Source of the DNA: Burkholderiales bacterium
GTDB lineage: Bacteria > Pseudomonadota > Gammaproteobacteria > Burkholderiales > Burkholderiaceae_C
Length of the DNA: 64,000 nucleotides
Assembly: GCA_947377275.1 (NCBI GenBank)
Contig: CANCFV010000002.1
Coordinates: 1-64,000, forward strand
Direction: 5' to 3'
Positions 28,265-37,252 of the stretch are shown one piece after another. The notes under the pieces were generated by a model, which saw nothing but the letters and a program-made list of their open reading frames with translations, had not been told where the DNA came from and ran no database searches. Numbering within the stretch: the first letter of the stretch is position 1; each line of letters begins with the position of its first letter. The translations under genes were made by a program, and so were the position numbers.

Positions 28265-29041
28265 TCACTTCTCGACGAACGCGCGCTCGATCACGTAATC
28301 GCCGGGCACGCCTTGCGAGTCAGAGACCTTGAAGCCTGCATCGTCCAGGATCTGGCACAGGTCTTTGAGCATCGAGGGGCTGCCGCACATCATGGCGCGG
28401 TCGTTCTCGGGGCTCATCTGGGGCAAGCCCACACCCTTGGCCAAATCGCCGTTGACGATCTGGTCGGTCAAGCGGCCCTGGTTGCGGAACGCCTCACGCG
28501 TCACCAAGGGGTAGTAGATCAGCTTGTCGCGCACCAGCTCGCCGAGCAACTCGTGGTTGGGCAGCTCTTGGCTGATGAAGTCGTGGTACGCCAACTCGCT
28601 CACCAAGCGCACACCGTGCACCAGCACCACCTTGTCGAACTTCTCGTAGGTGTAGGGGTCTTGGATGATGCTCATGAAGGGCGCCAAGCCCGTGCCCGTG
28701 CCGAAGAGGTACAGGTTCTTGGCAGGCTTGAGGTCGTCGACCACCAAGGTGCCCACGGCCTTGCGGCCCACCAAAATCTTGTCGCCCACTTGCACCTTTT
28801 GCAGGCGTGAGGTCAGAGGGCCGTCTTGCACCTTGATGGACAAGAACTCGAGGTGCTCTTCGTAGTTGGCGCTGGCCACCGAGTAGGCGCGCATCAAAGG
28901 CTTGCCGTCGACCTGCAGACCGATCATCACAAAGTGACCGCTGGAGAAACGCAGCGAAGGATCGCGCGTGGTCCTGAAGCTGAACAGGGTGTCGTTCCAG
29001 TGGTGAACGGAGGTGACGGTCTCTTCGTTGAACGCGGCCAT
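28265..29041 (-). CDS. fpr: ferredoxin--NADP reductase
   Basis: MAAFNEETVTSVHHWNDTLFSFRTTRDPSLRFSSGHFVMIGL; MRAYSVASANYEEHLEFLSIKV; FGTGTGLAPFMSII. Confidence 0.94.
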   Translation of the reverse strand: MAAFNEETVTSVHHWNDTLFSFRTTRDPSLRFSSGHFVMIGLQVDGKPLMRAYSVASANYEEHLEFLSIKVQDGPLTSRLQKVQVGDKILVGRKAVGTLVVDDLKPAKNLYLFGTGTGLAPFMSIIQDPYTYEKFDKVVLVHGVRLVSELAYHDFISQELPNHELLGELVRDKLIYYPLVTREAFRNQGRLTDQIVNGDLAKGVGLPQMSPENDRAMMCGSPSMLKDLCQILDDAGFKVSDSQGVPGDYVIERAFVEK

Positions 29042-29205
29042 GTTGTGGTGTCCTGAGGGGCGCTACAGCCCGGGGTGATGCCTGACGAAAACCCTAGATT
29101 GTCGCGCAGAACCGGCTCCACAGCCAAACCGCCCCCACGTATCCGGGGCCTGCGGGTGGGCATAAGTTATGCTCGAAAACGAATAAGCCACCGCGCAACG
29201 CACCC

Positions 29206-29925
29206 ATGAGCGACACACCCGCACCCGTCCTTGACCCACGCACAGCCCTCGTGGTGTTTTCGGGTGGACAAGACTCCACCGCTTGCCTGGCTTGGGCCCT
29301 GGCCCGTTACAGCCACGTCGAAACCATCGGTTTTGACTACGGCCAGCGCCACCGCGTCGAGTTGCACTGCCGCCCGCGCGTCCGCTCCGAAATCTCGCGC
29401 ACCTTCCCGCAATGGGGCGCCCGATTGGGCAGCGACCACCTGCTCGACCTGCGCCTGCTGGGCCAGATCTCCGACACGGCTTTGACCGAGTCCCGCGCCA
29501 TCGAGATGCAGGCCAACGGCCTGCCCAACACCTTTGTGCCCGGGCGCAACCTGCTGTTCTTGAACTTCGCAGCCGCCCTGGCTTACCGCCGAGGGGCCAC
29601 CGTGCTGGTGGGGGGCATGTGCGAAACCGATTTTTCGGGCTACCCCGACTGCCGCGACAACACGCTCAAAGCCTTGCAAGTGGCCATCAGCCTGGGCCTG
29701 AACAGCCCCATGACCATCGAGACGCCGCTGATGTGGCTGACCAAGGCACAAACCTGGGCCCTGAGCGACGAACTGGGCGGCGCCGCCCTCAACGACATCA
29801 TCGTTGAGCACACACACACCTGTTACCTGGGCGAACGCACGCAGCGACACGCCTGGGGCTACGGCTGCGGACATTGCCCCGCCTGCGAGTTGCGCGCTCA
29901 GGGTTACACCGCCCACTTTGGGTAA
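29206..29925 (+). CDS. queC: 7-cyano-7-deazaguanine synthase
   Basis: [51 protein letters not shown]. Confidence 0.96.
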   Translation: MSDTPAPVLDPRTALVVFSGGQDSTACLAWALARYSHVETIGFDYGQRHRVELHCRPRVRSEISRTFPQWGARLGSDHLLDLRLLGQISDTALTESRAIEMQANGLPNTFVPGRNLLFLNFAAALAYRRGATVLVGGMCETDFSGYPDCRDNTLKALQVAISLGLNSPMTIETPLMWLTKAQTWALSDELGGAALNDIIVEHTHTCYLGERTQRHAWGYGCGHCPACELRAQGYTAHFG

Positions 29926-30007
29926 CGCCAGCTGACACGGGCCCGCGGCCTTTGCCTGTAAAGTTCATAGCCAATAAAACACCAACGCACTGCACACAGG
30001 GACCCGC

Positions 30008-30601
30008 GTGAGCCAATCCAACCTCCTTTTGCTGGCCCTGGGCGCGGTGCTGCTGTTCTGGGCCGTGGGCGCCTACAACCGCTTGGTGCGATTGCGCAAC
30101 GAGATCACCAACGCCTTTGCGCAAATCGACGTTCAGCTCAAACGCCGGCACGACCTCATCCCCAACCTGGTGGACGTGGCCCGCAAGTACCTGGAACACG
30201 AGCGCGACACCCTCGAGCGCGTCACGGCCGCGCGCGCGCAAGTCATCGCGGCCACCAACCTGGTCAAGTCCCAGCCCAACCAATCGAGCCCGCTCAAAAG
30301 CCTGAGCATGGCCGAAGGCGTGCTGACCGACGCCATGGGCCGCTTCAATGCCGTGGTCGAGGCCTACCCCGAACTCAAGGCTGACCAGAGCCTGCGCGAG
30401 CTCAGCGAAGAGCTGACCCACACCGAAAACAAGGTCGCTTTCTCGCGCCAACTGTTCAACGACGCCACGCTCGACTACAACAACGCCGCGCACCAATTCC
30501 CCGCCAGCATCGTGGCGGGCGTGTGTGGCTTCAAAACGGCCACCATGCTGCAATCTACGGCCAATGAAGCCGAGCGGGCCGCCATCCGCGTCAAGCTCTG
30601 A
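30008..30601 (+). CDS. lemA: LemA family protein
   Basis: VGAYNRLVRLRNEITNAFAQIDVQLKRRHDLIPNLVDVARKYLEHERDTLERVTAARAQ. Confidence 0.95.
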   Translation: MSQSNLLLLALGAVLLFWAVGAYNRLVRLRNEITNAFAQIDVQLKRRHDLIPNLVDVARKYLEHERDTLERVTAARAQVIAATNLVKSQPNQSSPLKSLSMAEGVLTDAMGRFNAVVEAYPELKADQSLRELSEELTHTENKVAFSRQLFNDATLDYNNAAHQFPASIVAGVCGFKTATMLQSTANEAERAAIRVKL

Positions 30602-30619
30602 CCCCCTGCGTTGTTGGCC

Positions 30620-32521
30620 ATGCAGTTCAGACAACACCAACTCCGGGCCCACGCGCGCACCCTGCGCTTGCTGCTGTGGTTCGGCTTCTTGCTGGCCGGG
30701 CTGACGCTGGCGATCAACGTGCTGGTGGCACTGGCCTACAAGCTGTTGATGCCCTTGAGCCAAGGCTTCCCCGCCTTGTTTTTTGAGACCAACTCCGGGC
30801 TCATCGTGCTGTTTGTGCTGGGCGGCTGCCTGGTCGAAACCCAGCGCTTGCGCGATGGTGGCGGTGCGCGCGTGGCCCATTGGCTGGGCGGCCGCGAAGT
30901 GAGCGCCCCTGACGACGCGCTGGAGCGCCGGCTGCTCAACGTGGTCGATGAAATGGCCATCGCCAGTGGGCAACCCATCCCCCGCGTGTTCGTGCTGCCC
31001 CGTGAAGACGCCATCAACGCCTTTGTGGCCGGTTGGTCGCACGGCGACATGGCCTTGAGCGTGACACGCGGCGCCTTGGAGCGCCTGACCCGCGCCGAAC
31101 TGCAAGGCTTGGTCGCCCACGAATTTGGCCACATCAAAGAAGACGACCTGCCCTTGTCCATGCGCGTGCTGGCCCTGGTGTGGGGGCTCTCGCTCATCCA
31201 TGGCTACGGCCAGAGCCTGATGGCCGCCAACGACGAAGGGCACGTTAACCCGCTGGCCTGGTTGGTGGGCTTGGTCGTGTCGGCCGCTGGCTGGATGGGC
31301 TGGATGGCAGGGCGCATGCTGCAAGCGGCCGTGTCGCGCGAACGCGAGTTTTTGGCCGACGCCAGCGCCGTGCAGTTCACCCGCAGCAAAGACGGCCTGA
31401 GCCAGGTGCTGCGCAAAGTCTGGCACGACCAGCAGGTGCTGGCCGGCCGCATGCGGCACCCTGCAGCCGGCATGGTGGCCTCGTTGCTGCTGCACCAGCC
31501 CGGTGGCTCGCAGTGCATGTCGACACACCCTCGCTTGTCAGAGCGCATCAGGCGCATCTGTGGCGCACTGCAGCCGCCCCTGCCCGCCCCCCTGTTGCGC
31601 ATGGACGTGGTCGAACCAAGGCGACGCACACCGCCGCAATCCGAAGCCGCCGTCTTTGCCGCCAACGCAACGTCAGCCGCCTCCAGCGACCCCATCGCGC
31701 AGGCCATGCAGGCGCGCCAAACCCAATTGAGCGACGAACGCGACGCCTTGGGCCGCTTGCAACGCCTGAGCGGCCCCACCGAGCTGCGCTTGAGCGTGTT
31801 GGCCCTGATGATGAACAACGGCAACGAGCGCGAAGCCAAGCTCTGGCGCCGTGCCGCAGAAGGCATTCACCACGCTGAACAGATCCTGTCTGACGTGGCC
31901 AAGCTGTCGCCCAACCGCCGCGTGATCGAATTTGAGCGACTGACCCAGCAAATCGCTGCAGGCAGCATCGAAGAGCGACGCGCGCTGGTCGAGGCCGGGC
32001 GAGACCTGCTGCGCTCGGATGGCCGTGTCAGCCCCCGCGATCGCTTGTGGTGGCTCACGCTGCGTCACCGCATGGGCGTGGCCCTGCAAAAGCAAAACTA
32101 CATGCGCCCCATGACGGGTCAAGGTAAAGAGCTGCAGCAGCTCGAACCCGACGAGCGTGCCCATGTGGCCACCTTGTCCGCCTACCTGGCCCGCATCGTA
32201 CCCATGGACGAGTCTGAGGCCGGCGCAACCACGGCCGCACAAGCGTGGTTCTCGGGCGTGATGCGCCGCTGCGGGCATTGGGACACGGCAGGCGCCCCGC
32301 CATCACCGGACGCCGACGCCCTGATGCACGCCCTGGCTGGCGTGCAAGAACTTTCGTGGATGCTGCGCCCGGTGTTGCTCAAGGCCTGGGTGGAAGAGGC
32401 GGTGAACCACAGTCGCCAGGGGTTGCTCTCCAACGACACGGCCGATGCCCTGCGGCTGGCGGCCAGCCTGATCGACTCGCCCCTGCCTCCGATGCTCGCG
32501 TCGCACTACGCCACGCGTTGA
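30620..32521 (+). CDS. M48 family metallopeptidase (HtpX-like), LemA-associated
   Basis: LQGLVAHEFGHIKEDDLPLSMRV (HEFGH), EREFLADASAVQFTRSKDGLSQVLRK. Confidence 0.93.
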   Translation: MQFRQHQLRAHARTLRLLLWFGFLLAGLTLAINVLVALAYKLLMPLSQGFPALFFETNSGLIVLFVLGGCLVETQRLRDGGGARVAHWLGGREVSAPDDALERRLLNVVDEMAIASGQPIPRVFVLPREDAINAFVAGWSHGDMALSVTRGALERLTRAELQGLVAHEFGHIKEDDLPLSMRVLALVWGLSLIHGYGQSLMAANDEGHVNPLAWLVGLVVSAAGWMGWMAGRMLQAAVSREREFLADASAVQFTRSKDGLSQVLRKVWHDQQVLAGRMRHPAAGMVASLLLHQPGGSQCMSTHPRLSERIRRICGALQPPLPAPLLRMDVVEPRRRTPPQSEAAVFAANATSAASSDPIAQAMQARQTQLSDERDALGRLQRLSGPTELRLSVLALMMNNGNEREAKLWRRAAEGIHHAEQILSDVAKLSPNRRVIEFERLTQQIAAGSIEERRALVEAGRDLLRSDGRVSPRDRLWWLTLRHRMGVALQKQNYMRPMTGQGKELQQLEPDERAHVATLSAYLARIVPMDESEAGATTAAQAWFSGVMRRCGHWDTAGAPPSPDADALMHALAGVQELSWMLRPVLLKAWVEEAVNHSRQGLLSNDTADALRLAASLIDSPLPPMLASHYATR

Positions 32522-32557
32522 AGCATGGCGTGGCAATGGGCGCGCAGCCCCATGAAA

Positions 32558-32577
32558 ACGGGCCCCGCGGGGCCCGT
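32558..32577. terminator. bidirectional hairpin between convergent genes
   Basis: ACGGGCCCCGCGGGGCCCGT perfect palindrome between the stops at 32521 and 32582. Confidence 0.65.
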
Positions 32578-32581
32578 CTGC

Positions 32582-33259
32582 TCAACCTTCGGCTTTCTCA
32601 CCCACACGCGGCAAACGCGTCAGCCCCAGCAGGCCATTGCGCAGCTCTTCCGGCGCAGCCTGGCCGATGTACATGCGCAAGTAGATCTGGTAGGCCAACT
32701 CGTCTTTGATCGCCATCGGGCCCGTGCCATCGCCGACCAAAGCCTTGCCGTTGTGGCTGGCGACCCAGCCTGTGCCCGGCAGCCAGTCCAGGTTCACCAC
32801 ATCGCCCTTGGTGACCCGTTTGACGTTGGCGTAAGCCGCGCCGATCAAGCCGATGGGGCCGATCAGCCGCTTGAACTCGTCATCCGTGGCCGACTGCTTG
32901 AAGTCAGCCAGGAAGATGCGGGAGATGGTTGACGAGGTGAAATCACGCAGGATGTTCAGCTGGATGCGCCGGATGCCGTTGAGCTTGTAGATGGCATCGG
33001 CCGTGGTGCGCTTTTCAGGCAGGTACAAAGCCGTGACGTCGGCTTTGAAATAGCCACGGCGACGCACCCCAGCGCCATTGAGCACCAATTTCTGGCCATA
33101 GGCCGTCACGGTGTCAGGCAACTCCACACCTTCCAACTCCACGTTGGCGGCATGCGCTGGTGCAGCCCAGGGCAACAAGGTCGTTGCCGCGGCACCAGCC
33201 AAAATTTGACGCCGCAAGGCATTGGGTTCGTGCAGCAGATCAGGGCTCGGCATGGTCAA
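32582..33259 (-). CDS. chalcone isomerase-like family protein (secreted, Tat/Sec-like leader)
   Basis: ANVELEGVELPDTVTAYGQKLVLNGAGVRRRGYFKADVTALYLPEKRTTADAIYK. Confidence 0.85.
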   Translation of the reverse strand: MTMPSPDLLHEPNALRRQILAGAAATTLLPWAAPAHAANVELEGVELPDTVTAYGQKLVLNGAGVRRRGYFKADVTALYLPEKRTTADAIYKLNGIRRIQLNILRDFTSSTISRIFLADFKQSATDDEFKRLIGPIGLIGAAYANVKRVTKGDVVNLDWLPGTGWVASHNGKALVGDGTGPMAIKDELAYQIYLRMYIGQAAPEELRNGLLGLTRLPRVGEKAEG

Positions 33260-33279
33260 CTCCTCTCACCCAATGGCGC

Positions 33280-34359
33280 TCACAGGGGCTTGGACAAGGT
33301 CAGCCAAAAAGCATGACCTTCGGTGCGGTTGCGCGCATCGAACTCTTTGAGCACCTTGCCCTCAAGCAAGAACTCGCCGCCGTTGCGCAGCCAGGCCACC
33401 GCAGGGCCTATGGCGTTCACGCTGGTCTTGTTGCCATCGATCATTTCCTTGGCCAGCAGGGCACGCTGCGTCGCGGTGAAGCCGCTCAGGTCCTGGGTGT
33501 CATGGTTCAACTGGCGCACGAAATAGCCCTGCAAGCCCATGCGCACGTCTTCGCTCACGAAGGTCATGAACTGGTAGTCCAGGTTGAACATGTTGCCGGA
33601 GTAGTAGCCGGTGTCCTTGTTGCGGGTGTTGAACGACAACACAGCGCGCGCGCCAATGTCCCAGCCGTCGCCGATGAAGGCGTACTGCACCGATGGGCGG
33701 AAGGTCAGGAAGTTGCCGTAGCCGCTGTTGACGCGCTGCAAGGGGTCGTATTCACCTGTGGGCAACACGATGGTGGGCGTGAACGTGACAGCTTGGTGAT
33801 CGCCGATTTCCCAGTGCAGCAAAGGCGACAACTCCAGATCGCCCAAGCCCAATTCGCTGCCCGTCTGGCGAGCGGCATTGGCGTCAACACCAGCTTGGAT
33901 GGCCTGTTGCGTGCCGGCACTGGTACCCGCAGGGAACTGAGGCGTGGCCTTGAAATACGCACTGCGCTTGACCAGCGGCAGCATCACGGTGAAGCCCACA
34001 TTCGCATCCAGGAAACGCTCGGTGCCCAGGTAGGTCAGACGAGGCAACACCGCGTAATTGGCGGCATTGACATCGACGTTGGCCCGATAGGGCAGCACGG
34101 AGCCGTTGGGCAACACGATGGCCGAGGTCGCTTGCTTGCCATCAGCACCCTTGATTTTGTTGGCGTGGTAGGCCACCAGAGGTGCCTGCACGTACCAGCC
34201 AGGCACCAGGGGCGCGGTCATGTCGCTGCCGCCAATGCCAGGCGAGTAACGCTGGCCGCCGTTTTCGGCCGCCAAGGCCGGCACGGTGGCGGCCATGGCC
34301 AAAACCATGACGCTCAAACGCGCCAAAGACTGGGTGCGGGAAGGCTGGGGGCGAACCAT
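33280..34359 (-). CDS. outer-membrane transporter, phenol-degradation-type (SphA/COG4313-like)
   Basis: Signal peptide plus beta-rich sequence; GGSDMTAPLVPGWYVQAPLVAYHANKIKGADG...PTIVLPTGEYDP. Confidence 0.75.
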   Translation of the reverse strand: MVRPQPSRTQSLARLSVMVLAMAATVPALAAENGGQRYSPGIGGSDMTAPLVPGWYVQAPLVAYHANKIKGADGKQATSAIVLPNGSVLPYRANVDVNAANYAVLPRLTYLGTERFLDANVGFTVMLPLVKRSAYFKATPQFPAGTSAGTQQAIQAGVDANAARQTGSELGLGDLELSPLLHWEIGDHQAVTFTPTIVLPTGEYDPLQRVNSGYGNFLTFRPSVQYAFIGDGWDIGARAVLSFNTRNKDTGYYSGNMFNLDYQFMTFVSEDVRMGLQGYFVRQLNHDTQDLSGFTATQRALLAKEMIDGNKTSVNAIGPAVAWLRNGGEFLLEGKVLKEFDARNRTEGHAFWLTLSKPL

Positions 34360-34561
34360 GGAGACTCCTTGAAACTGAAAATGGGGTGAGCACGGGCGCA
34401 TCCATGCCGTGCGGACGCTGCCCTCACTTCGCGGCATTCACTGTGCCTCGTTCAACGTGCAATTGGGGCGCCAATGTGGCCGACATGCCACGGGGTTTGT
34501 CATGCCAAGCCTTTGAACGCCAAGCCCCCCGCCTGATTCAAGGGGGCACGAAACCGAGGGT

Positions 34562-34831
34562 TTACTCGCCCTCGCCAAATTTGTCGTTGATCAGCGCCAG
34601 CAGCGCACGGCTGGCCTCTTCTTCCCGGGCACCTTCGCATTCCAACTCGACGCTGGCGCCCAGTCCGGCCGCCAACATCATCACGCCCATGATGCTTTTG
34701 GCATTGACGCGGCGGTCGTTGCGGCTCATGAACACATCACAGGGAAAGCTGCTGGCCAATTTGGTGAGTTTGGCCGAGGCGCGGGCGTGCAAGCCCAGCT
34801 TATTGCTGATGGTGACGGTGATCTTGATCAT
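34562..34831 (-). CDS. ptsH: HPr phosphocarrier protein
   Basis: ISNKLGLHARASAKLTKLA (His15) and NAKSIMGVMMLAAG (Ser46). Confidence 0.95.
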   Translation of the reverse strand: MIKITVTISNKLGLHARASAKLTKLASSFPCDVFMSRNDRRVNAKSIMGVMMLAAGLGASVELECEGAREEEASRALLALINDKFGEGE

Positions 34832-35258
34832 GGGTGGGTTGGCTGGCCTGGTTGTGGGGCTTGCTCGTGGCGATTTGCATGACGCCCTGGGTGCCCCCCG
34901 CCACCGCACGGGTGATCAGGACGTCCAGCGGCTCGTTGGCATAGTTCAGCGCACGCCACAGCATGGGCACATTGGCCCCCGTGATCACCTTGACGCGCAC
35001 GCCATCGGCCAATCGCTGAACGGTGTTGCTGGGGGTCGCGCCAAACACATCGGTCAGGACCAAGGCCTCTCCGCGCGGGTCGGCGTCTTGTACCAAACGC
35101 AAGAGGATGCGCGCTTGGGCCTCGACCTCTTCTTGAGGGACGTTTGGCAACACGTCCAGCACCTGCAACGTTTCGCAAGCTTCAGGGAAGCAATGCTGCG
35201 CCGCCGCCTTCAGGGCGGAAGCCAAGGGTGCGTGCGCGATGATGAACAGGCCAGGCAT
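34800..35258 (-). CDS. mannose-type PTS EIIA component
   Basis: MPGLFIIAHAPLASALKAAAQHCFPE; LVLTDVFGATPSNTVQRLADG; VKVITGANVPMLWRAL. Confidence 0.92.
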   Translation of the reverse strand: MPGLFIIAHAPLASALKAAAQHCFPEACETLQVLDVLPNVPQEEVEAQARILLRLVQDADPRGEALVLTDVFGATPSNTVQRLADGVRVKVITGANVPMLWRALNYANEPLDVLITRAVAGGTQGVMQIATSKPHNQASQPTHDQDHRHHQQ

Positions 35259-35278
35259 ACGTTGGGATTATCGGCGGC

Positions 35279-35911
35279 TCAACCCGGGAATTGAAAACTG
35301 TGAAAGAAGGTGTTCGCCACATCTTCCCCGTTTTGGCCACTGACCTGCTCCTGGGGACGCCATACCGACCCTTGGAAAACGGTCAAACCGTGGGAAAAAT
35401 GCCACGCTTGCACATCCATGCGCAAGGGACGCCCCAAGCCATCGGCACGTTCGGCCTGGTGTCGCCAGCCCGTGGCATCGGCGTGCGGGGTCATGCCTCG
35501 GACTTGGATGCCACCCAAATCCTGGCTGCTGACAGCCGGCGCATTCGGCTCGGCACCCGAGGCTGCGGCCAAGTTGCTGCGCAGGGCCGCCTCCAAACCG
35601 CGCAAAGCGGAACCCACCTCGGTGGCGTCGTCCAGCGTCGCGTAGCTCAGCGCCCACGTGCCCTCCATGGCTTGGCAGGACAGGACGTGCAAGCGCACAT
35701 CGCGGCTCACGCCGGGCCACCGCAACGTGCGCTCGTGTGACTCTGGCTTGCATGGGAAGAGCGCCTGCAGCCCATCGGCCTGCGTGAGCTTGACTTCGCG
35801 CCAATTCAGCTCGGGCGCACAGGCAGACGCCAGCACCGCGAAAGTGACCACACCGACCCAAGAGCGTGACAACGCAAATGGCGCCTGACGTTGACGCATA
35901 GCTACACCCAA
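35279..35911 (-). CDS. hypothetical lipoprotein/secreted protein
   Basis: Hydrophobic leader VVTFAVLASACAPELNWREVKLTQADGLQALFPCKPESHERTL. Confidence 0.7.
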   Translation of the reverse strand: MGVAMRQRQAPFALSRSWVGVVTFAVLASACAPELNWREVKLTQADGLQALFPCKPESHERTLRWPGVSRDVRLHVLSCQAMEGTWALSYATLDDATEVGSALRGLEAALRSNLAAASGAEPNAPAVSSQDLGGIQVRGMTPHADATGWRHQAERADGLGRPLRMDVQAWHFSHGLTVFQGSVWRPQEQVSGQNGEDVANTFFHSFQFPG

Positions 35912-36023
35912 TGACGCAAAACACCCGGATGCTCACTCAAGCATCGGATGGACAAGCCCTGAGGGGGCCGCAAGACTGGAGACAGTACTCTAAAAACAGA
36001 CAGTCGGGCGGCCGACGGACTGA

Positions 36024-36518
36024 TCACCGCGCAGGCTGCGCGAGGAGTTGCGTCAACAAGGCGGACAAAGCCGCCATGTCGGGCTCGCCCTGATAGCGCT
36101 TGACCTCATGGCCACGGCGATCAAAGACGAGCGTTGTCGGCGTCGCTTCAACCCCGCCAAAGGCCCTCGCCAAGGCGCCATCGTGGTCCATGGCAACCCT
36201 GAATGGCATGGGTTTGACTTGGGCAAACTGCATGACATACGCTGGCGGGTCATACTGCATGGCAATCGCGAGCGTTTCCAAGCCCTGGTCTTGAAAGCGC
36301 CGATGCAGCGCGATCAATTGCGGCATTTCTTTCACGCAGATGCTGCAGGTGGTCGCCCAGAAGTGCACCAGAGTGACCTTGCCGCTCAAGGCCTGCGTGC
36401 GATGTTGGCTACCATCGAGTTGGGTGAATGCCATGTCCGGCATGCGGTTCGCGGCTGGGTCACACCCACTCAACAGCGCGAGCAAAAGGCCGCACAGCAT
36501 CGCCAAAGACAAGCGCAT
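36024..36518 (-). CDS. TlpA family thioredoxin-like protein (atypical active site WATTCSIC)
   Basis: LSGKVTLVHFWATTCSICVKEMPQLIALHRRF; lipobox-like LLSGC. Start taken at MRLSLAML within ORF-track 36575. Confidence 0.88.
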   Translation of the reverse strand: MRLSLAMLCGLLLALLSGCDPAANRMPDMAFTQLDGSQHRTQALSGKVTLVHFWATTCSICVKEMPQLIALHRRFQDQGLETLAIAMQYDPPAYVMQFAQVKPMPFRVAMDHDGALARAFGGVEATPTTLVFDRRGHEVKRYQGEPDMAALSALLTQLLAQPAR

Positions 36519-36556
36519 CAGGGTCACCACATCGATCCAAAGGAAGAGAAAACAAC

Positions 36557-37252
36557 ATGAACCGTCGCACTGCATTGTCGTCTGCCGGCGCCACCGGCCT
36601 GGGCTGGCTGTTGCTGAGCACCTCCGGCCCCTCCGCTTGGGCTGCTGTCGTGAATGCGTCCGATGCGTCGGCCGGACTGAAAGCGGCTCTGCAGCGAGGT
36701 GCCGAGGTCGCCGTGGCCCAACTGGGCGCTGCCGATGGCTTTCTGGGCAACGACAAGGTGCGCATCGGCCTGCCAGATGTGCTTGAAAAAGCCGCCCCCA
36801 TCTTGCGCACCATCGGCCAAAACAAACGCCTGGATGAGCTGGTCAACGCCATGAACCATGCCGCAGAGGAGGCCGTGGCCTTGGCCAAACCGCTGCTGCT
36901 GCAAGCCATCAAGGGCATGAGCGTGCAAGACGCACAAGGCATCCTCAAGGGCGGCGACACGGCCGTGACCGATTACTTTGTCGGCAAAACGCGCACGCCC
37001 TTGTCGCAACAATTTCAGCCGGTCGTCAACAAGGCGATCGACAAGGTCGCGCTGGTCGACAAGTACAACGAACTGGTGGGCAAAGCCGCCAAGTTGAGCC
37101 TGCTCAGGGGCGACGCGATCACGGTGCAGCAGCATGTGACGCAAAAGGCGCTGGATGGCCTTTACTTCGTGATCGGCGAAGAAGAGCGCCGGATTCGCCG
37201 CGACCCGGTGGGCACGGGCAGCGCGCTGCTCAAGAAGGTTTTTGGGATTTGA
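36557..37252 (+). CDS. DUF4197 family protein
   Basis: AAVVNASDASAGLKAALQRGAEVAVAQLGAADGFLGNDKVRIGLPDVLEKAAPILRTIGQ... Confidence 0.88.
   Translation: MNRRTALSSAGATGLGWLLLSTSGPSAWAAVVNASDASAGLKAALQRGAEVAVAQLGAADGFLGNDKVRIGLPDVLEKAAPILRTIGQNKRLDELVNAMNHAAEEAVALAKPLLLQAIKGMSVQDAQGILKGGDTAVTDYFVGKTRTPLSQQFQPVVNKAIDKVALVDKYNELVGKAAKLSLLRGDAITVQQHVTQKALDGLYFVIGEEERRIRRDPVGTGSALLKKVFGI

Noticed and set aside
29798-31528. 576-aa minus-strand ORF
   Set aside because: Antisense to lemA and the M48 peptidase; no recognisable motifs.
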